Assembly: GCA_036937835.1 (NCBI GenBank)
Contig: CM072875.1
Location: 20,647,001-20,711,000 of the forward strand
Direction of reading: 5' to 3'
Origin: Pampus argenteus
Lineage: Eukaryota > Chordata > Actinopteri > Scombriformes > Stromateidae
DNA: 64,000 bases
The notes below the pieces were generated by a model that worked only from the letters and a program-made list of their open reading frames with translations, was not told the origin of the DNA and ran no database searches. How positions within the stretch are numbered: position 1 is the first letter of the stretch; every line of letters begins with the position of its first letter. Made by a program: the position numbers and the translations under genes. This document shows, piece after piece, positions 22,961 through 36,084 of the stretch.

Positions 22961-23168
22961 ACAACATTGGAGACAGACGGAGACGGAGGCAGAGCCAATA
23001 AAAAAACACGGGACTTCTGATGAAGCAGTTTACATGAAAACACAGAGAAAAGGCTGCAGGTGAAACAAAGGCTGTTTTTCTGCATATCACACTTCTCTTA
23101 GCACTATTTCATTTTAATTACCTACATTCAAATGTTTTTTTTACATGTAGCAAAATGCTACCAAACCA

Positions 23169-23204
23169 AAACCAAAACCAATTTACGAGAATTGGTTTTG
23201 GTTT
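23169..23204. repeat. perfect 14-bp inverted repeat (hairpin)
   Basis: AAACCAAAACCAAT at 23169-23182 pairs exactly with ATTGGTTTTGGTTT at 23191-23204 around an 8-base loop. It may be a compact MITE remnant or a chance hairpin in an AACC-rich patch. Confidence 0.85.
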
Positions 23205-24865
23205 GTTTGGAGAGCCAATCAAGCCAATCAGAGCCTTTGTTGGGTAGGACTGAAAAAGACATTACCACAGCATTTTAAATCCAGTCAACAGTTTAATTAG
23301 TGCTTACTATATGCAGCACCAGGCAAATGTTCAGTTACATCTTCCCATTATCAGAACATGTGTCCAAACTTTCTACTGGAACTGTGTTTATCCGCATGGT
23401 AATATCGAATAAATAATGGATTTCATGATGAGAATATATCATGCAGTGTTAGTTAGTGTGAGCTATGACTCACTGAACATACAGAGACTATAATATCTGT
23501 ACAGTCACATCTATTAGCTGTCTGGGCTTAATGAACTCTAAAGAACAACCATTTGAGATGCCACCCTCGAGGCTCCTCAATCCCTTTATGAGCAGACTCA
23601 ATTTGAAAGCGACCTTTAAAAAACATCATTTTCATCATTTACTCTCTATGATATTTCTTGTTTTGGCATGTCTCCTGCATATACTAGTATGTATCAACAT
23701 ACACGGATAGTCAACCACCAAACTCCAACAATGATAAATCCCTCTGAGGGGTTTGCACATTAAAAATAAATAAATAAATAAAAATATTCTTAAGACGTCA
23801 TACATCACTGACTGATCCAGGCCGGCCCACATACGTGTCGATATATCTTCCTCTGTGGTCACACGCTGGCTGTAGTTGAACTGAGTCCAATCATTTTGCA
23901 GTTTGCTTCTGTTGTTTGGAGGCTTTATTATGGCCCAGCAAACATTTATTATCTCATTTAATATTCTGAGAAAAAATATGAGATCAAGCTAACCTTGTCT
24001 CATGCAGGTTTTTACTTGTTTCCATTTTGCAAGATCAGAAACTTGGATAGAAAAGCAGTGTAACATATAAACAACGTCATATTTCATGTTCCACTGTTTA
24101 CTACATAATGCGGATGACAGATTGCTGTTTTAGCCCAAAGCTAATTTAGGGCTTCGGTTTCAAAAAAAAAAAAGTCACATGATGTATTTGAGTCGTAGTA
24201 GGTTTCCCAGACGTCACAACAAAAAGATGCTTTCACGTCCCGAGTAGATATATAGCCTCACTTTATATACCATGAAGCATCTATATCAATATATAATATC
24301 AGGTCATATCAGAATATTTAATTAATACAACATACTGGCATTGAGCACAGCAGCAAATGATAGAAATGTTCCAGTCTGTGTCTTCATTAAATCTTTACCC
24401 GGTTTCCCAAAAAGTTGCTGTATTCATTTAGTTATGCTTAGCAATTAAAGTGCAAACAATCATAGTTACTGTGTGTGTTTTTCAAGCGCTTCCATTCTGA
24501 TAGAAAAAACAAAGACGGGTAGAAACTCGCAAGCAAGGTAAAAAAAAAAAAAAAAAAGCAAAGTAAATAGAAATGGATTGATAAACAGTATGAGCGAGCC
24601 AATAACAGCATCATTATCCTCCACAACAAATATAGAAAACATCATTTGAGCTCAGGCTTGTTTGAATTATTTCCAAAGTAACAAAGTGCTTTGAGGCCTG
24701 AGACGTGATCACCCAGCAAATGCAGGTTTGTACAAACACAATATTGTTCACAATTTTTGGTTTTCTTTCTTTGAATAAGATGATGCTTGAGGTAAAAAAG
24801 CTTTATAGGGAATGTGTGAATGAATATGTGGATGCGTGCATGCAAGACTGAGACTGAAGCCGGCG
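23205..24865. other. non-genic stretch
   Basis: No gene recognised. Simple sequence at 23763-23784 (AAAT) and A17 at 24540-24557. The block 23520-23615 has even composition and might be a short regulatory element. Confidence 0.4.
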
Positions 24866-24866
24866 G

Positions 24867-24923
24867 TAATGACATTTTATTGACATAATGACATTGTATT
24901 GATATAATGACATTGTATTGACA
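24867..24923. repeat. 19-bp minisatellite, three units
   Basis: Three head-to-tail copies of TAATGACATTGTATTGACA at 24867, 24886 and 24905, differing at one position each. It creates the repeated Ile/Ser/Gln/Tyr-type peptide in a chance ORF. Confidence 0.9.
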
Positions 24924-27195
24924 TTGACTGATTGCAGTGATCGAAGCCAACCGTAGGACTGGTGTTTTTTTTGTTCTGATCTCTGCATCATGTCTGTGAG
25001 AACACACGAAATTCAATTTTCTTTAAAAGATGCCGCCTGTCTGCAAGTCTGGCACTTTGCAGTAGATTTTTTGTTTTTTTTGTTGGTTTTTTTTTCAGAT
25101 TGAAACATTTACTGGTGGACTTTGACTTCCTTAAGATTTCAGTCCTAGTTGATTTGGTGACACCTGCGGCGGTAACAGCAAGAGGGGTTTGACGCTACAG
25201 GTCTCAGAAATACAAGATAAGCAACTGGTTATCTGTTTACAGTGTACCCAAACAAATTCATATTATTTTAATAAAGAAACCAGTCAATAATTGGCCATTT
25301 TTTCTGATTTCATGCTGCACACGGCAGACGTTTTTCACACAACAGCTGGACACAGTTGAAGTTTATTAACATACTGAGTTGTTGGACTCATGCAGCCAAA
25401 AGCTCTTCGTTCGGCAAATCATTGTTTTGCATTGTCTTGTTTTGCAGATATATTTCTAACCTCATAAATATGTCGAGGAAGTAGGAAGCTATTTCAAATA
25501 CCGCACATAGATGTCGGACTAATAAAGGTAATTACAGGACGTATATTATTGCTCTGCCTCTATTATTTTGTTCTGTTTGTGCTTTTATCAGATAGTTCGC
25601 AGTCAAGAAAAACAGGAATTATGTGTCGAGAAAAACCTCAGTGTTCTCATATGAATGCAAATGTGCGTTATGTCACTGTTCTCACAGTCAGACTTGCCTC
25701 TGAACAAACATCTTACGGCAACAAGTGAGTTTCACTGAGAAGTTTGTTATGACAACAGTGCAAATATCTCCAGGTTAATCTAAGTCTTGTGACATTTCTG
25801 ATTTGCTGCCAAAAGATCCTAGACAGCTGAAAATAATATGAGTAAAAAAAGAAAGAAAAGAAGTTTTTTCCCGATGACGACAGGTTGAGTATACATACAG
25901 TACTTATAACAATGATATATTAGAGTTTTTACAGGTTTGTGGGCTCACAGGAATTTACACATTAGAGACAGAAGAGAACTTATTACAACTTTTTGTGATA
26001 AGAAAAAGAAAAATTGTTGTGAATATGCAGCTGCTTTTATGAGAAGCCAAAGGCCCTTCAGAATATGACGTCTATAGAAATGATGGAAGGAGCTGCTCCG
26101 TCTGGGAAATGATTGTATGTGGCCAGATGCCAATGAATAGAAGTGTTTTATAGAAAACTGGACGTGCAGTTAAATGACAAAATAAAGGATTTGTAGAATT
26201 AATTGGATTGGCAGAACTTCAGTGATACGGCGGTGCAGAGTTTGTCGTAAATCCATTTTGAGGAGTTCAAAATCCACTTTTATTCAGTGAAAACACGCTT
26301 ACATCAAACAGAAAGTTAATGCACAGAAGTAACACTTTTCATATATGTTTATTTATATATATTATATAAACATTCAGCAGACACAGAGCGACATTAACAT
26401 TTATTTTAAATATCTTCATGCTCCTTTTAGCTCAGGTTTGGTCTCCATCAGCTCCTGAGGAAAAAATGACGCTAGATGCTCCACTATATTCACCAGCAAG
26501 TCACTCATTTTTGCTGGATGGGTTTTTCAGAGCTTTTTAGATGAAAACGCTGCACTCTCCTAGAAATGGAGTAGAAGAGACTCGACCAACACAGTAAATT
26601 TCCAGCTGTAAAAATGAAACAATGAGCTGAAACTCAGAGGACGGTAACTGCAGACTCGGGTGATAATTCTTATCGCTACAAGCAGCTCTTTCATATTATA
26701 AATAATAGTAATTTGACTAAATTGGTAATATCAGACATATATATAACTGACCCTAACCCTTTATGCTGTGGGCTATGAGTTGCTTAATTATAAGAACCAA
26801 TTAAGACAGAAATAGCCATAATCTTATCTTTTGTGCAAAGTTATAATGACCGAATAACAGTTTCCATCGTGAGAAGACAGCGAGGAAGTTTTTTCAGTTT
26901 TTACATTTATTACTATATTATTTTAAAAATAGGTTTTATAATAATTCATAGTTGCTTAACATTGATATTACAGTTTAAATACATTAAAAGCTGGAATTAC
27001 AAATAGTTTGTCGGGCACAATTAAGAACTTTTTTATTTTTTATTTTTTGTAAACATACACATAGAAAAATAAAGGAAACCTTCTACCTCGTGGCTACTAG
27101 TAAGAATTACGTTACATAAGTCCTTCATTAAACATATTACGTCATAGAATCAGGAAAGTTGCAAACATATTTTAAACTGATAAAGTCTCCGAACT
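24924..27195. other. non-genic AT-rich stretch
   Basis: No gene, RNA gene or named repeat recognised. T-runs at 25066-25095. Otherwise plain AT-rich DNA. Confidence 0.45.
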
Positions 27196-27199
27196 ACGC

Positions 27200-27620
27200 A
27201 GGTATCACGCCGTTCTACATTCCTCTTGCTTTGTCTCTACTCTGCCTACAGCTCCACTCCCCCTGGATAAACTCTCCATGGCTTTCTGGCAGATATCACC
27301 TCTCGAGTCTTGCATAACATCCCACTCTGGCTCCCCTCCAGCTGAACTCCCTCACACCGGCATGATTCATCACTGGGCCCTCCTTGATCCCTATCACAAA
27401 TAGGCCCTTATCAGTCAAGAACTCCCTCTTAAGAAATCCATCCTTTTTTCTTTCTTTTTTTTTTTTTCATACGCGCCACTCACTCGTAAAGGAATTCCAA
27501 TAAGGCGGCGTAAATCAAGGCTAACGTGCTCGTGTTCTCAAGGCTCCAGCAGAATCAACATGAGCCTGGCGGTGAGCCTGAAAGCAGGACCGTGTTGTGA
27601 AGCGGCGCTTGTAAAAAGAG
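27200..27620. promoter_or_regulatory. candidate conserved non-coding element, GC-richer
   Basis: About 400 bp of markedly more complex, GC-richer sequence bounded by AT-rich DNA. It contains GCCCTTATCAGTCAAG and GCAGATATCACC (GATA-type), TAAATCAAGGC, and a T-run at 27455-27468 that splits it in two. There is no ORF with family features on either strand. It is one of the larger enhancer-like blocks. Confidence 0.35.
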
Positions 27621-27814
27621 TTATTTGATTTGGCTGGCTAGGCACAACCGGTATAGTTATGTTCAACATTCTTTAGCTAATGGTCCATGTTACAGTTACA
27701 ACAGTCTGCACTCGGAGGGGACTGAGAGGAGCAGATCAAAAAATGTCAACACATTCAAACAACCTTATTGTGCTGTTTCAACCTGTGTGTTGACCTGTGG
27801 CAAAATATAGTACG

Positions 27815-27840
27815 ACACACACACACACACACACACACAC
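27815..27840. repeat. (CA)n microsatellite
   Basis: Thirteen perfect units. Confidence 0.95.
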
Positions 27841-28179
27841 AATAGCACTCAGTGAGTGCACAAAATGTTGTGTGTCCAGAGGGTGAATGTATAAACCAAA
27901 GTGTCACTGAATGCACTATTAAGTTTTCCGTAGGTTAATACACTCAAATATATAAAAAAAAATTCTGAAAACTGCCCACCCACACCCTCTGCCCTAATCA
28001 TAAATAGACTCTATATTTATTTTATTTGTTTGTTTATCTTTTTCACAGTTTTCCAATGCACACAATGTCATTTTCTGACATTTTCTGTGGGAACTGCGCT
28101 ATATAAATATCACTTCAGCACATTGGAGCAAAGCCCTCGGTGCTCCACCTGCGGTTGTTCTGGGAGGCTTCCAGGTAAG

Positions 28180-28183
<4 letters not shown>

Positions 28184-28237
<54 letters not shown>
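28184..28237. repeat. (GT)n microsatellite
   Basis: About 27 perfect units, one of the longest in the window. Confidence 0.95.
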
Positions 28238-28239
<2 letters not shown>

Positions 28240-31200
28240 CAGGGCGTTCACAAAAAAAAAAAAAAGGCTTTTAGTGAATGCAAATAAAGGTTACAGCATT
28301 GCTTGAGAGATTTATTTGGCATTAATAAAAGGTGGAAAACAAGATTGCAATCATATAATCTCAATTACAACAACAACAACGAAACGGATAAACATACAAT
28401 AAAGCAAAAAGCTTATCTCATCTTATCTTGTGGTTCTCGTCAAAAAGGAAAAGGGTAAGATGACAGATCCTTTTACAGGCCGCCGTATTCCTCTTATGTA
28501 ACTTTAAGGTTGTTTAAATCACCATTTTCCATTGTGCCTGGCAGTATAATATATAGACTATCAGATTATTCTAGCTCTTTATTGGAGAAATGATGACAGA
28601 GTGGAATATTAAAACCCAAGAGCTTTTTTATCTCTTCTTTTTATCCACCTAATGGAAATATTATAGATGATTTGTGCATCATTTTATTCACTTTAGCCAA
28701 ATTCCACCTGATATATTTGGTTTATTTAGAAACTTTTGGATCTCCATCGGACTCTGTGGGTTTGAACAATGCCTGGCTGCACAGCTTGGCTTCGACTTTG
28801 ATTTGGCCAACTGGCAGGTCAGCGAGCTTCGCAAAAAACAAAACACAATTACGATCGACGACTTTACAGCTATTTCTGCACCAAGATGTTAAAACCCCTC
28901 TCAGTCTGTTGTTGCTGGATTGTATGTTTGTCCATAGAAATCTAAAATCTGATCAGGAACTGCTTCAACCAGAGAGAACTACCTCCTGCTGCAGTGTTTG
29001 GCTCAAATGAAAACTTACAGTCTCCCAAGCCCTTGATACCCTCAAATAAAACCATCACTCTAGCTTATTTCTCTGTATTGCATGTCTGCCAACAGCAATC
29101 TGACTTGTGTCACTTTCAGACATCATCTATTACTGTTACAGCACTTTGGCAGAGGCAGTATGAGACGGATTCTGTGTATCCTGCACTGACAGCCCAAATG
29201 CAAGTGTTGGCAGTTAGCCAGCATTGCTCGTTGCGAGGAAAGGTTTGTGAAACACACCCGTACTTTTCTCACATGTAGTTTGCTCACAACTATCATTCAT
29301 CATTTGGACAAGTCTTTCAACACTCAAACCCCCAAGAGCAGGGCAGACAGAAGTCAGAATATATAATAGAGCTGTTACACCACAGAGCAGAGCACTCAAA
29401 TACTCCACTCAAGATGACATAATGGCACAAAGGCGCAAAACAACTCCCGAATAAGAAAAAAGCCAAAAGTTCTTTAAGGCAAGGTGCTTAATCAGCTCCA
29501 CTGCTGATGTAAAGTGGTGACACTGGTTTTGAATGGCATCCGCTGCATAAAAATACTAGTTCAGGAACTCCAGTTGCAGCAGATTTATCAAATGAAAGAA
29601 GCACACCCACAAAGCTGCCAAGGAAGTACCTTTATGTGTTAAAAGCTGCAAAAACTAGGTTCACCTCAACAATATGTGTAAATGTGGAGGTTGAACAAAT
29701 GTCCTAAAAGACTTGTTTATGCTGCCTATTCTTATCTGCAATTTATTCAAAAAGCTCATTTTAGTGCATAGTTATAGCGAACTGTGACTGTAACTGTAAG
29801 AAAAAACTATCTAGAGGACAGTGTGTTCGTCCAGTCGGGTTTACAGTGAGAAGAATCTGTGTTTCATATCTCAGAGATGGAGGGGACCATCACTAGGTAT
29901 TGTAGAGACCTTGAAATAGTTGTTTCCATACCAACCGTGATGCTGCCTGCTCTGCAACTTCAACCCAACAAGCACTTTAAAAACAAAGTCATAATCTATT
30001 AAAGATGATATATCACTGGTCCCAATGCCAAACATTTTACTGGCCTGTTAATACTTCCAGAAACGAGCCTGGTACGTAGTCAGCCTTGAAATAAAAACAG
30101 AGAGATTGGGCTTTGTTTCATTGGAGCTTCAAAGTCCAATTATACCACAACCTGACAGGAACTGAATGTGACCTCTTAATTCTTTAATTTTAATTTTATT
30201 TAGTAATTTTCCTCTCTCTCTTAGAAAAAGTCCACATCTATAAAAGAAATATTTTTTTCAGGAATTATTCAGGCATACTTATCTTTTGTGAGATGAGTTT
30301 TAAATTTCAAGAAATTCACTTAGCACATTAACCACAACATATCTGTTTTTTTTAACATTGAGGATTATTTTATACCTCCATAATAACGACTATCTGTCCT
30401 GTTCAAATGTCCTTGAACACATCACTTCGTCTCTACTAAACTGCAAAGGTGACCTCTGTCTCCGTCAGGCATCAATGGAGTATTACAAAGGAGAGAAAAA
30501 CACTAATAACAGAAGATAAAGTAAGTTCCCAACCCAACAGTGATATACGCAGAGTCAATCTGATATTTGTTTAAACCACATGTATCATAGATCTGTGAAA
30601 CATAAGAGAAAAGCTCAGGCGTCCTCAGTGGGCTCTGCTAATCCTGAAACATATTACAGTGATGATACATTCATTCCCGCACTAAAGTACCTGAACTAAT
30701 TATCCCCATTGTTTTCTTTTTAACATTGTTAAATTATTTGTTGAAGTTTTTGAAAGTAGGGTAATTCTGCAGTCGTGCAGAAATCGCTGCTACTGATACA
30801 AAACAATTGATCAATTTTATATTAAAAGGATGATCATAACGATGCAACAGCTACGGCAAGAAGACAACCCGTAGAGTTAAGAATAAATACTGAATCCACT
30901 TTCTGAGGGCGGTGCATTGCTGGTAACCATTGGAAACCCTTTTGTAAATACCGCGTGACGGCACTGAGGTGGAAAACTGCCTCTGAGTGACTTGTGAGGG
31001 GGAGTTGAGCTTGGTTCGAATACATTTCTTCCCAGGCGCTTTGGACATTGCAGGTTGATTGATGGCATTTTTCAACTCTGTAAGGACCAAGCAATTGCAT
31101 CACAATTGATAGGATCAATTGCAGTAGCAGCAGTGTGTGCGGCCACAGATGGGTTTACACTCTAACAAGAATCTATGTAATCCTGTCTGGAACTCTTAAA

Positions 31201-31320
31201 TAAGGCTGATTTCGATCTGTCTTTGCTTTTAACATTGTGGATAATATTACATCAATTTTTGAGTTTGTGGCTTTAGTTCAAGTTGATGGACTTCTGGGCT
31301 TGCTAAGCCTCTGACATACA
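28238..31320. other. non-genic stretch
   Basis: No gene supported. ORFs at 28672-29010, 28994-29278 and 30834-31118 overlap others in different frames and show no domain. (CAA)n occurs at 28365-28380. Confidence 0.45.
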
Positions 31321-31479
31321 GGCCTGACTGGATATCAACATCTCCAACATCTATCAACTCCCGGTCGAGTATAATGATCCTCCTTTTGGCTCTTCAAATG
31401 GCTGAACAGGCCAATTCTTGAACCACAATATTTCTTTCATTGTGGGGATGGAACTAAAGACTGGATGACATTAGTTAGA

Positions 31480-33405
31480 GATGCACAGGATCTAAAGACC
31501 AGCTTAGAAATTCAGCCAAGATAAGTTTGATGAAACAAGAAGTTGGTACAAGGAGAAGGAAACTAAGATAACGTCATTTGAGAACAACATAATGAATTCT
31601 AAGCAGGAAATGGATGCAATGTTTACCAAGATGGACTACATTGAAAATCATTGCAGGGGGACAAACATTTAAATAGATGGGATTGAGGATAACAAAGGAG
31701 AGAACTGAAGTGAATCAGAGAAGAAGACAAATGTTCTCAAGCAACCTAAGACTAGATGCCATAAATATGGATGTTCTATATCCTAGAGAATTGGTTGGTA
31801 CCAGAAGGAAGGAAAGCCTGGGGAAATTGGTGTAAGACTTTTGTGCTTTAAAGACAGAGTATACCTTCATCTGCCAAGAAATTATTATTAATGAGGGCTT
31901 CTCAACTGAGCAGCAACTGAGGAGGAAAAAGCTGTTGCCCAAGTTGAAAGATACCCGATGGAAGAGGTGATGGACAAACTAAATCACTGGCTTAAAGAGC
32001 TTCATGAGAATAACAGGATATATTCCCCAAATAATAGTCATGTTTTAGCACTGTGAGAAACATACCTGGATACTAGTTTTGATGAGTCTGAGCTGCCCGC
32101 TGAAGGATATATATTAGGTTATATAAAAGAGACAGGGACAAATATGGTAGTGGAGTTGCATTTTATGTTGAGGAACACATTTATGCTACAGAAAGCTATT
32201 ATGAGTGTTATAGGCTCTCATAGGCAGTTCGAATGTGAGGTATTTGGATAGAATATGTGAAAATCTAGATTTTGTGACAGATCAAAATAAGAGTATCTTC
32301 CTTCTTAGTGACTTGAATATTGACTGGTTTTCTAAAAATATTTTTAATATGGGACCTGTCTGGATCTAAATTGGATTAAATGTTTTAATTATTTTAGTAG
32401 AAATGGATTATTTACAAAAACACATCATACTTATAGATAAGGGCACTCTAGCACTTTTGATGTCAATAACCACACTATTCTTATTGCAAAACTCAAATGT
32501 TATGGTTTTTCATCCTCAGCTCTTGATTGGTTGAAGACTTACATATCCGGCAGAACACAGCAAGGATGTCTCAACGGACAGCAAAAAAAAAAAAAAACAT
32601 CTTGTGGCGTTCCACAGGGAGTTTGCTTGGGTCCACTTTAATCTTCAATTTTCATGAATGATTTATCATATATTGTTAAAATTGTTAAAGTACAATTATG
32701 TATGCTGATGACTTAACTTTGTTCTGTGCATCACCGACCTATGGGAGAGTATTGAATTGAGTAGTATAGCTTTACCAAATGGATGAGAATTAACACATTA
32801 GTATTAAACTAGATGTATTTGGTAGGAGGAATGTTCTTGCTAATGTCACTCCACTTAATCTCTTTATAAATGAGATATCAGTTGAGCAGGTCACTAAAAC
32901 GAAATGACTGGGAGTTAAATTAGATAATTTATTGTCTTGTTTTGCTCAGATTGATCACATTTTCAGTTTTCATGATGGGAAAGGGCATTGCAATTTCAAG
33001 GAAATGTTCTGCATATATCCCATCTTCTGTTATGATTGATGTTGACATCTGGAGTACTGCCCGGTTATTTGGTCAAGTACTGCTGAGAAACATGGAAAAA
33101 AAACAACTTTAAATTGCACAGAACCGAGCAGCCAGACTAACTCTTCATCTTTCTTCCCATTCTAGTGAGATGCATAAACCATTATTATGGTTAACTGTGG
33201 AGGCTAAAGTAAAATCTTGTCTGTCATGAAAAATGTTATTTGGATTAATATACCATTCTTCTTCTGTTTTTTGTCATTTTTTTTCTTTTTGTTTTGTTTT
33301 TTGTTTTACTGATACAGTGTGATTTGAATCAATTTATTGTTGTTGTTTCTATGTGGACCTCAGGAAGACTAGTGGCCCCCAGCTAACGGGGGTAAAGAAT
33401 ATATT
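31480..33405 (+). mobile_element. degenerate LINE (L2-like) with ORF1, endonuclease, reverse transcriptase and 3' tail
   Basis: This is the most complete retrotransposon here. Broken + strand frames give an ORF1 remnant (about 31560-31975) with MFTKMDYIENHCRGTNI and LCFKDRVYLHLPRN, the usual coiled-coil/RNA-binding region. An APE endonuclease remnant (about 32045-32340) has ETYLDTSFDESELP, DRDKYGSGVAFYVEEH and IFLLSDLNIDWF. RT remnants (about 32450-33230) have SSALDWLKTYISGRTQ, CGVPQG (32606-32620) and YADDLTLFC (YADD at 32701-32712), then QNRAARL near 33120. Between the endonuclease and RT, much of the endonuclease C-terminus and RT N-terminus is missing. The end at about 33350-33400 has TGGACCTCAGGAAGACTAG, as in teleost L2-type 3' tails. 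Many stops and frameshifts make it dead. The clade is an inference. Confidence 0.8.
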
Positions 33406-34780
33406 ACCTCACAAATGGATGGGAATGAAGTTGCCATGATGACAGGTGTCTTATCTGTACCTCCTCTATTGTGTGCATGTTGGGTTTGCAAGCGCATATC
33501 ATACATGCTTGTTAACGTGTGTGTGCTTTACCTATGTGCATAAATGTGTATGTCAGTGTGTGTTTGCGTGTCAGTGCGTGTGTGTCTTGGGTGGGGGTTG
33601 TGGATAGAAATAGGCCATGCTTAATCAAGGGGAAAGACATCTCTATCAATGTCTGCTCTCGACAGATGATAACCTAACAATGATCTCGCCTGACGTCTTC
33701 TCATTCATTCGTAATGCTGTTTGCTCACTGACTGAAGTGGGGGAGCATGGATCTGATCTGGAGATAAATCACACACCAGATACAGTTGATTTTACATTGT
33801 TTTCTCCTGGGTGAAGATCCCATATGCTCCATAAACCCAGTTAAAGGCAATGTTGGATTTGAGTTTCACAGATTTACCTGATGCTCTTATCAACTGTCAG
33901 TGAGTGAATTTGGTGTTAGAATAAACTTAAATTAAGGGGAAATGATCAGGTTAAAGGGTCTGAGCCACTGGGCCCTGATAATAGAGGCAAAAGATGATTA
34001 GTGTATGATCAGATGGGATAGACAGGTGCAAGCTAAATAGATGGGAGGCTGAGTGAGAAACCAAATCTCTGATCGACTCTCATCAGTTTACTATGTTTAG
34101 AGCATTATATGTTATAGTTTACTCTTTGTCTTTTATTTGGTTTTCATTTCAGGAGCAGTTCTTACATGTTAATGGTGGAAATTATAGTGACTACAGAGCA
34201 AGGATTTCATTTTATGTCGGACAAAGCTTATCTTAAGGTATCTTGCATTCTGGTTGATGTAAAGACAGTAAAGATGCATGAGTCACACTATTGTGGCCGT
34301 ATTGTGTACCTTTAATCACAGACTCAGATCATTTCATAAAACAACATGTGCAGAAAATGACAAATAATCGCCCCATCACAAACTGAATGTTTTGTCTTAT
34401 ATGGGACAGTTCAGCATTTTCCTCCCTGTCCTGACTTACTGGACGTTGTGTCAGCATTGCCAACTGTGTCAGGGATTACACACTTTGTGCGGCCTCCCCA
34501 TGCTACAAATTCTTGACTGGCACTCTTAAACCACAGTTATATTGGGCCTTGAACCCCATACCCCCACTCCCTCACCCCCATCTCATCTGACACCAACCCC
34601 CACTCCACAACTCCCCAGTAGCACTATTTTCGGCCACTGGGCTCAATGCTTGACATACTAATTATATAACAGCAATGCAAGCTCGCTTTTTGCTGCTCCA
34701 TTTCTTTTCTGTGCCATAGTTTAGTGTTACACACACTCTTTCTCCATCAGTGCACAGTTCTTGTGGAGATGTACAGATTT
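33406..34780. other. non-genic stretch
   Basis: A GT-rich, not perfectly repeated patch lies at 33505-33600. No gene recognised. A C/CA-rich patch lies at 34550-34620. Confidence 0.45.
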
Positions 34781-34781
34781 T

Positions 34782-34810
34782 CACACACACACACTCACAC
34801 ACACACACAC
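34782..34810. repeat. (CA)n microsatellite
   Basis: CA tract with one T interruption. Confidence 0.9.
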
Positions 34811-35725
34811 TGTCTTTTGCATAGGAAATGTAGGGGTGTACCTGCAGGTGTATAGAGAGATATACAGAATCTAATTTACATGATTCACTTCATCAAACTT
34901 TAACAGGCGACCTTGGAACTCAGTTATAGATGTAATATTTAAGAATTCATACCCCGCTCTCCATGCTAATGTTAACACTGAATCAATAGTGCTACCAGTA
35001 AGCAAGCAAACTAGCTAACTATAACTAAGTATGATAGCAACATCAATTCAGTGCTAATGTTGAGTTGGCTTGAATAAATCTAACCAAGAAGACGAAGTGC
35101 TACTTCTTCATCCTACCGAGACAGGGATGGGCAAGGGCTAACTGGTTAGCATGCTAACTTTAGTAAATATCTCTGCAACACAATACACAGACGTCTTTGA
35201 CAATTTTGATTCTTTGCATTGTTGATAGTTTCAAAGTAAGTCTTACATAAATCTTATTGCATATTGCACCTTTACACTTGGATTAAACATAACTTTAAAG
35301 TAACTACATTCTCTCCGATGTGAAAAAGACACTTAATACATACTTGAATACTCAAAAAAAAAAAAAATTTCTTCAGACATTAAATAGGTGATTTGTTATC
35401 AGATATAGAGACTTGAAAGCTTAATAATTATCTGAATAAAACCTTTGAACACACAGAAAATACATGGTAAACCCACACAAAGCCCACATATCCACCAACC
35501 CACAATATATACAAAACTGTCACCACTATATATTATCTTGAAAAATGTGCATGCCGCAGTACCTTTATATCTTTACCAGATGAAATCATGAATTAATGCA
35601 TAGTGAAGCCAGAGGGCTGTGAGTAGTTTTCAGTAACAGCCTTGATGTGAAAAGTTGTAAAAAATTGGACAATTTTAGAAGATGATAGGAGATTTGATAA
35701 CGAATAGCAGCACTTTTATCACTTG

Positions 35726-35727
<2 letters not shown>
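34811..35727. other. non-genic stretch
   Basis: No gene recognised. The segment 34960-35160 is rich in GCTAAC/GTTAGC words, such as GGTTAGCATGCTAAC near 35143, a texture common in teleost repeats. I cannot name a family. Confidence 0.4.
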
Positions 35728-35768
<41 letters not shown>

Positions 35769-35800
35769 TGCGTGTGTGTGTGTGTGTGTGTGTGTTTGTG
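35728..35800. repeat. (GT)n compound microsatellite
   Basis: Two GT tracts separated by ATGTGCGTGCGT. Confidence 0.95.
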
Positions 35801-35819
35801 TTCATGCTTAAAATATTAA

Positions 35820-36030
35820 CTCATCAGAAAATTATTAAATTACGCATGCATGATTGGCCTGTCATTTTTATAGTGAATTAATAGACGCATCTTGAGCATT
35901 TTGTTAAAGGTAATCCAGTTCCTGTTATTAACATAATTAACAGAAATTCTGATGCTTAATTATTTGTTATTAGTTATTTCATTTAGCTGATTATGAACAG
36001 TTCCTTCCACCTTCCAAAAAAACACACGGT
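35820..36030. promoter_or_regulatory. candidate conserved non-coding element rich in AT homeodomain-like sites
   Basis: Contains GTGAATTAATAG, ACATAATTAACAG, TGCTTAATTATTTG and TTAGCTGATTATG within 130 bp, plus TGATTGGCC. This clustering of TAATTA-type sites resembles developmental enhancers. The block abuts a GT array on the left. Confidence 0.35.
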
Positions 36031-36084
36031 CATTGAGCCATGACTAAAGCAACCACTCCCTTGTATTTTTACAATTAGCGACCA

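Noticed and set aside
22608..23090. 160-residue - strand ORF, longest in the window
   Set aside because: Hydrophobic, compositionally odd, no recognisable motif, and a second frame over the same DNA is also open; a chance ORF over a possible non-coding element.
30955..31025. tRNA-like box B word GGTTCGAATAC
   Set aside because: The required A box and cloverleaf stems are not present at the right distances, so no tRNA or SINE head is supported.
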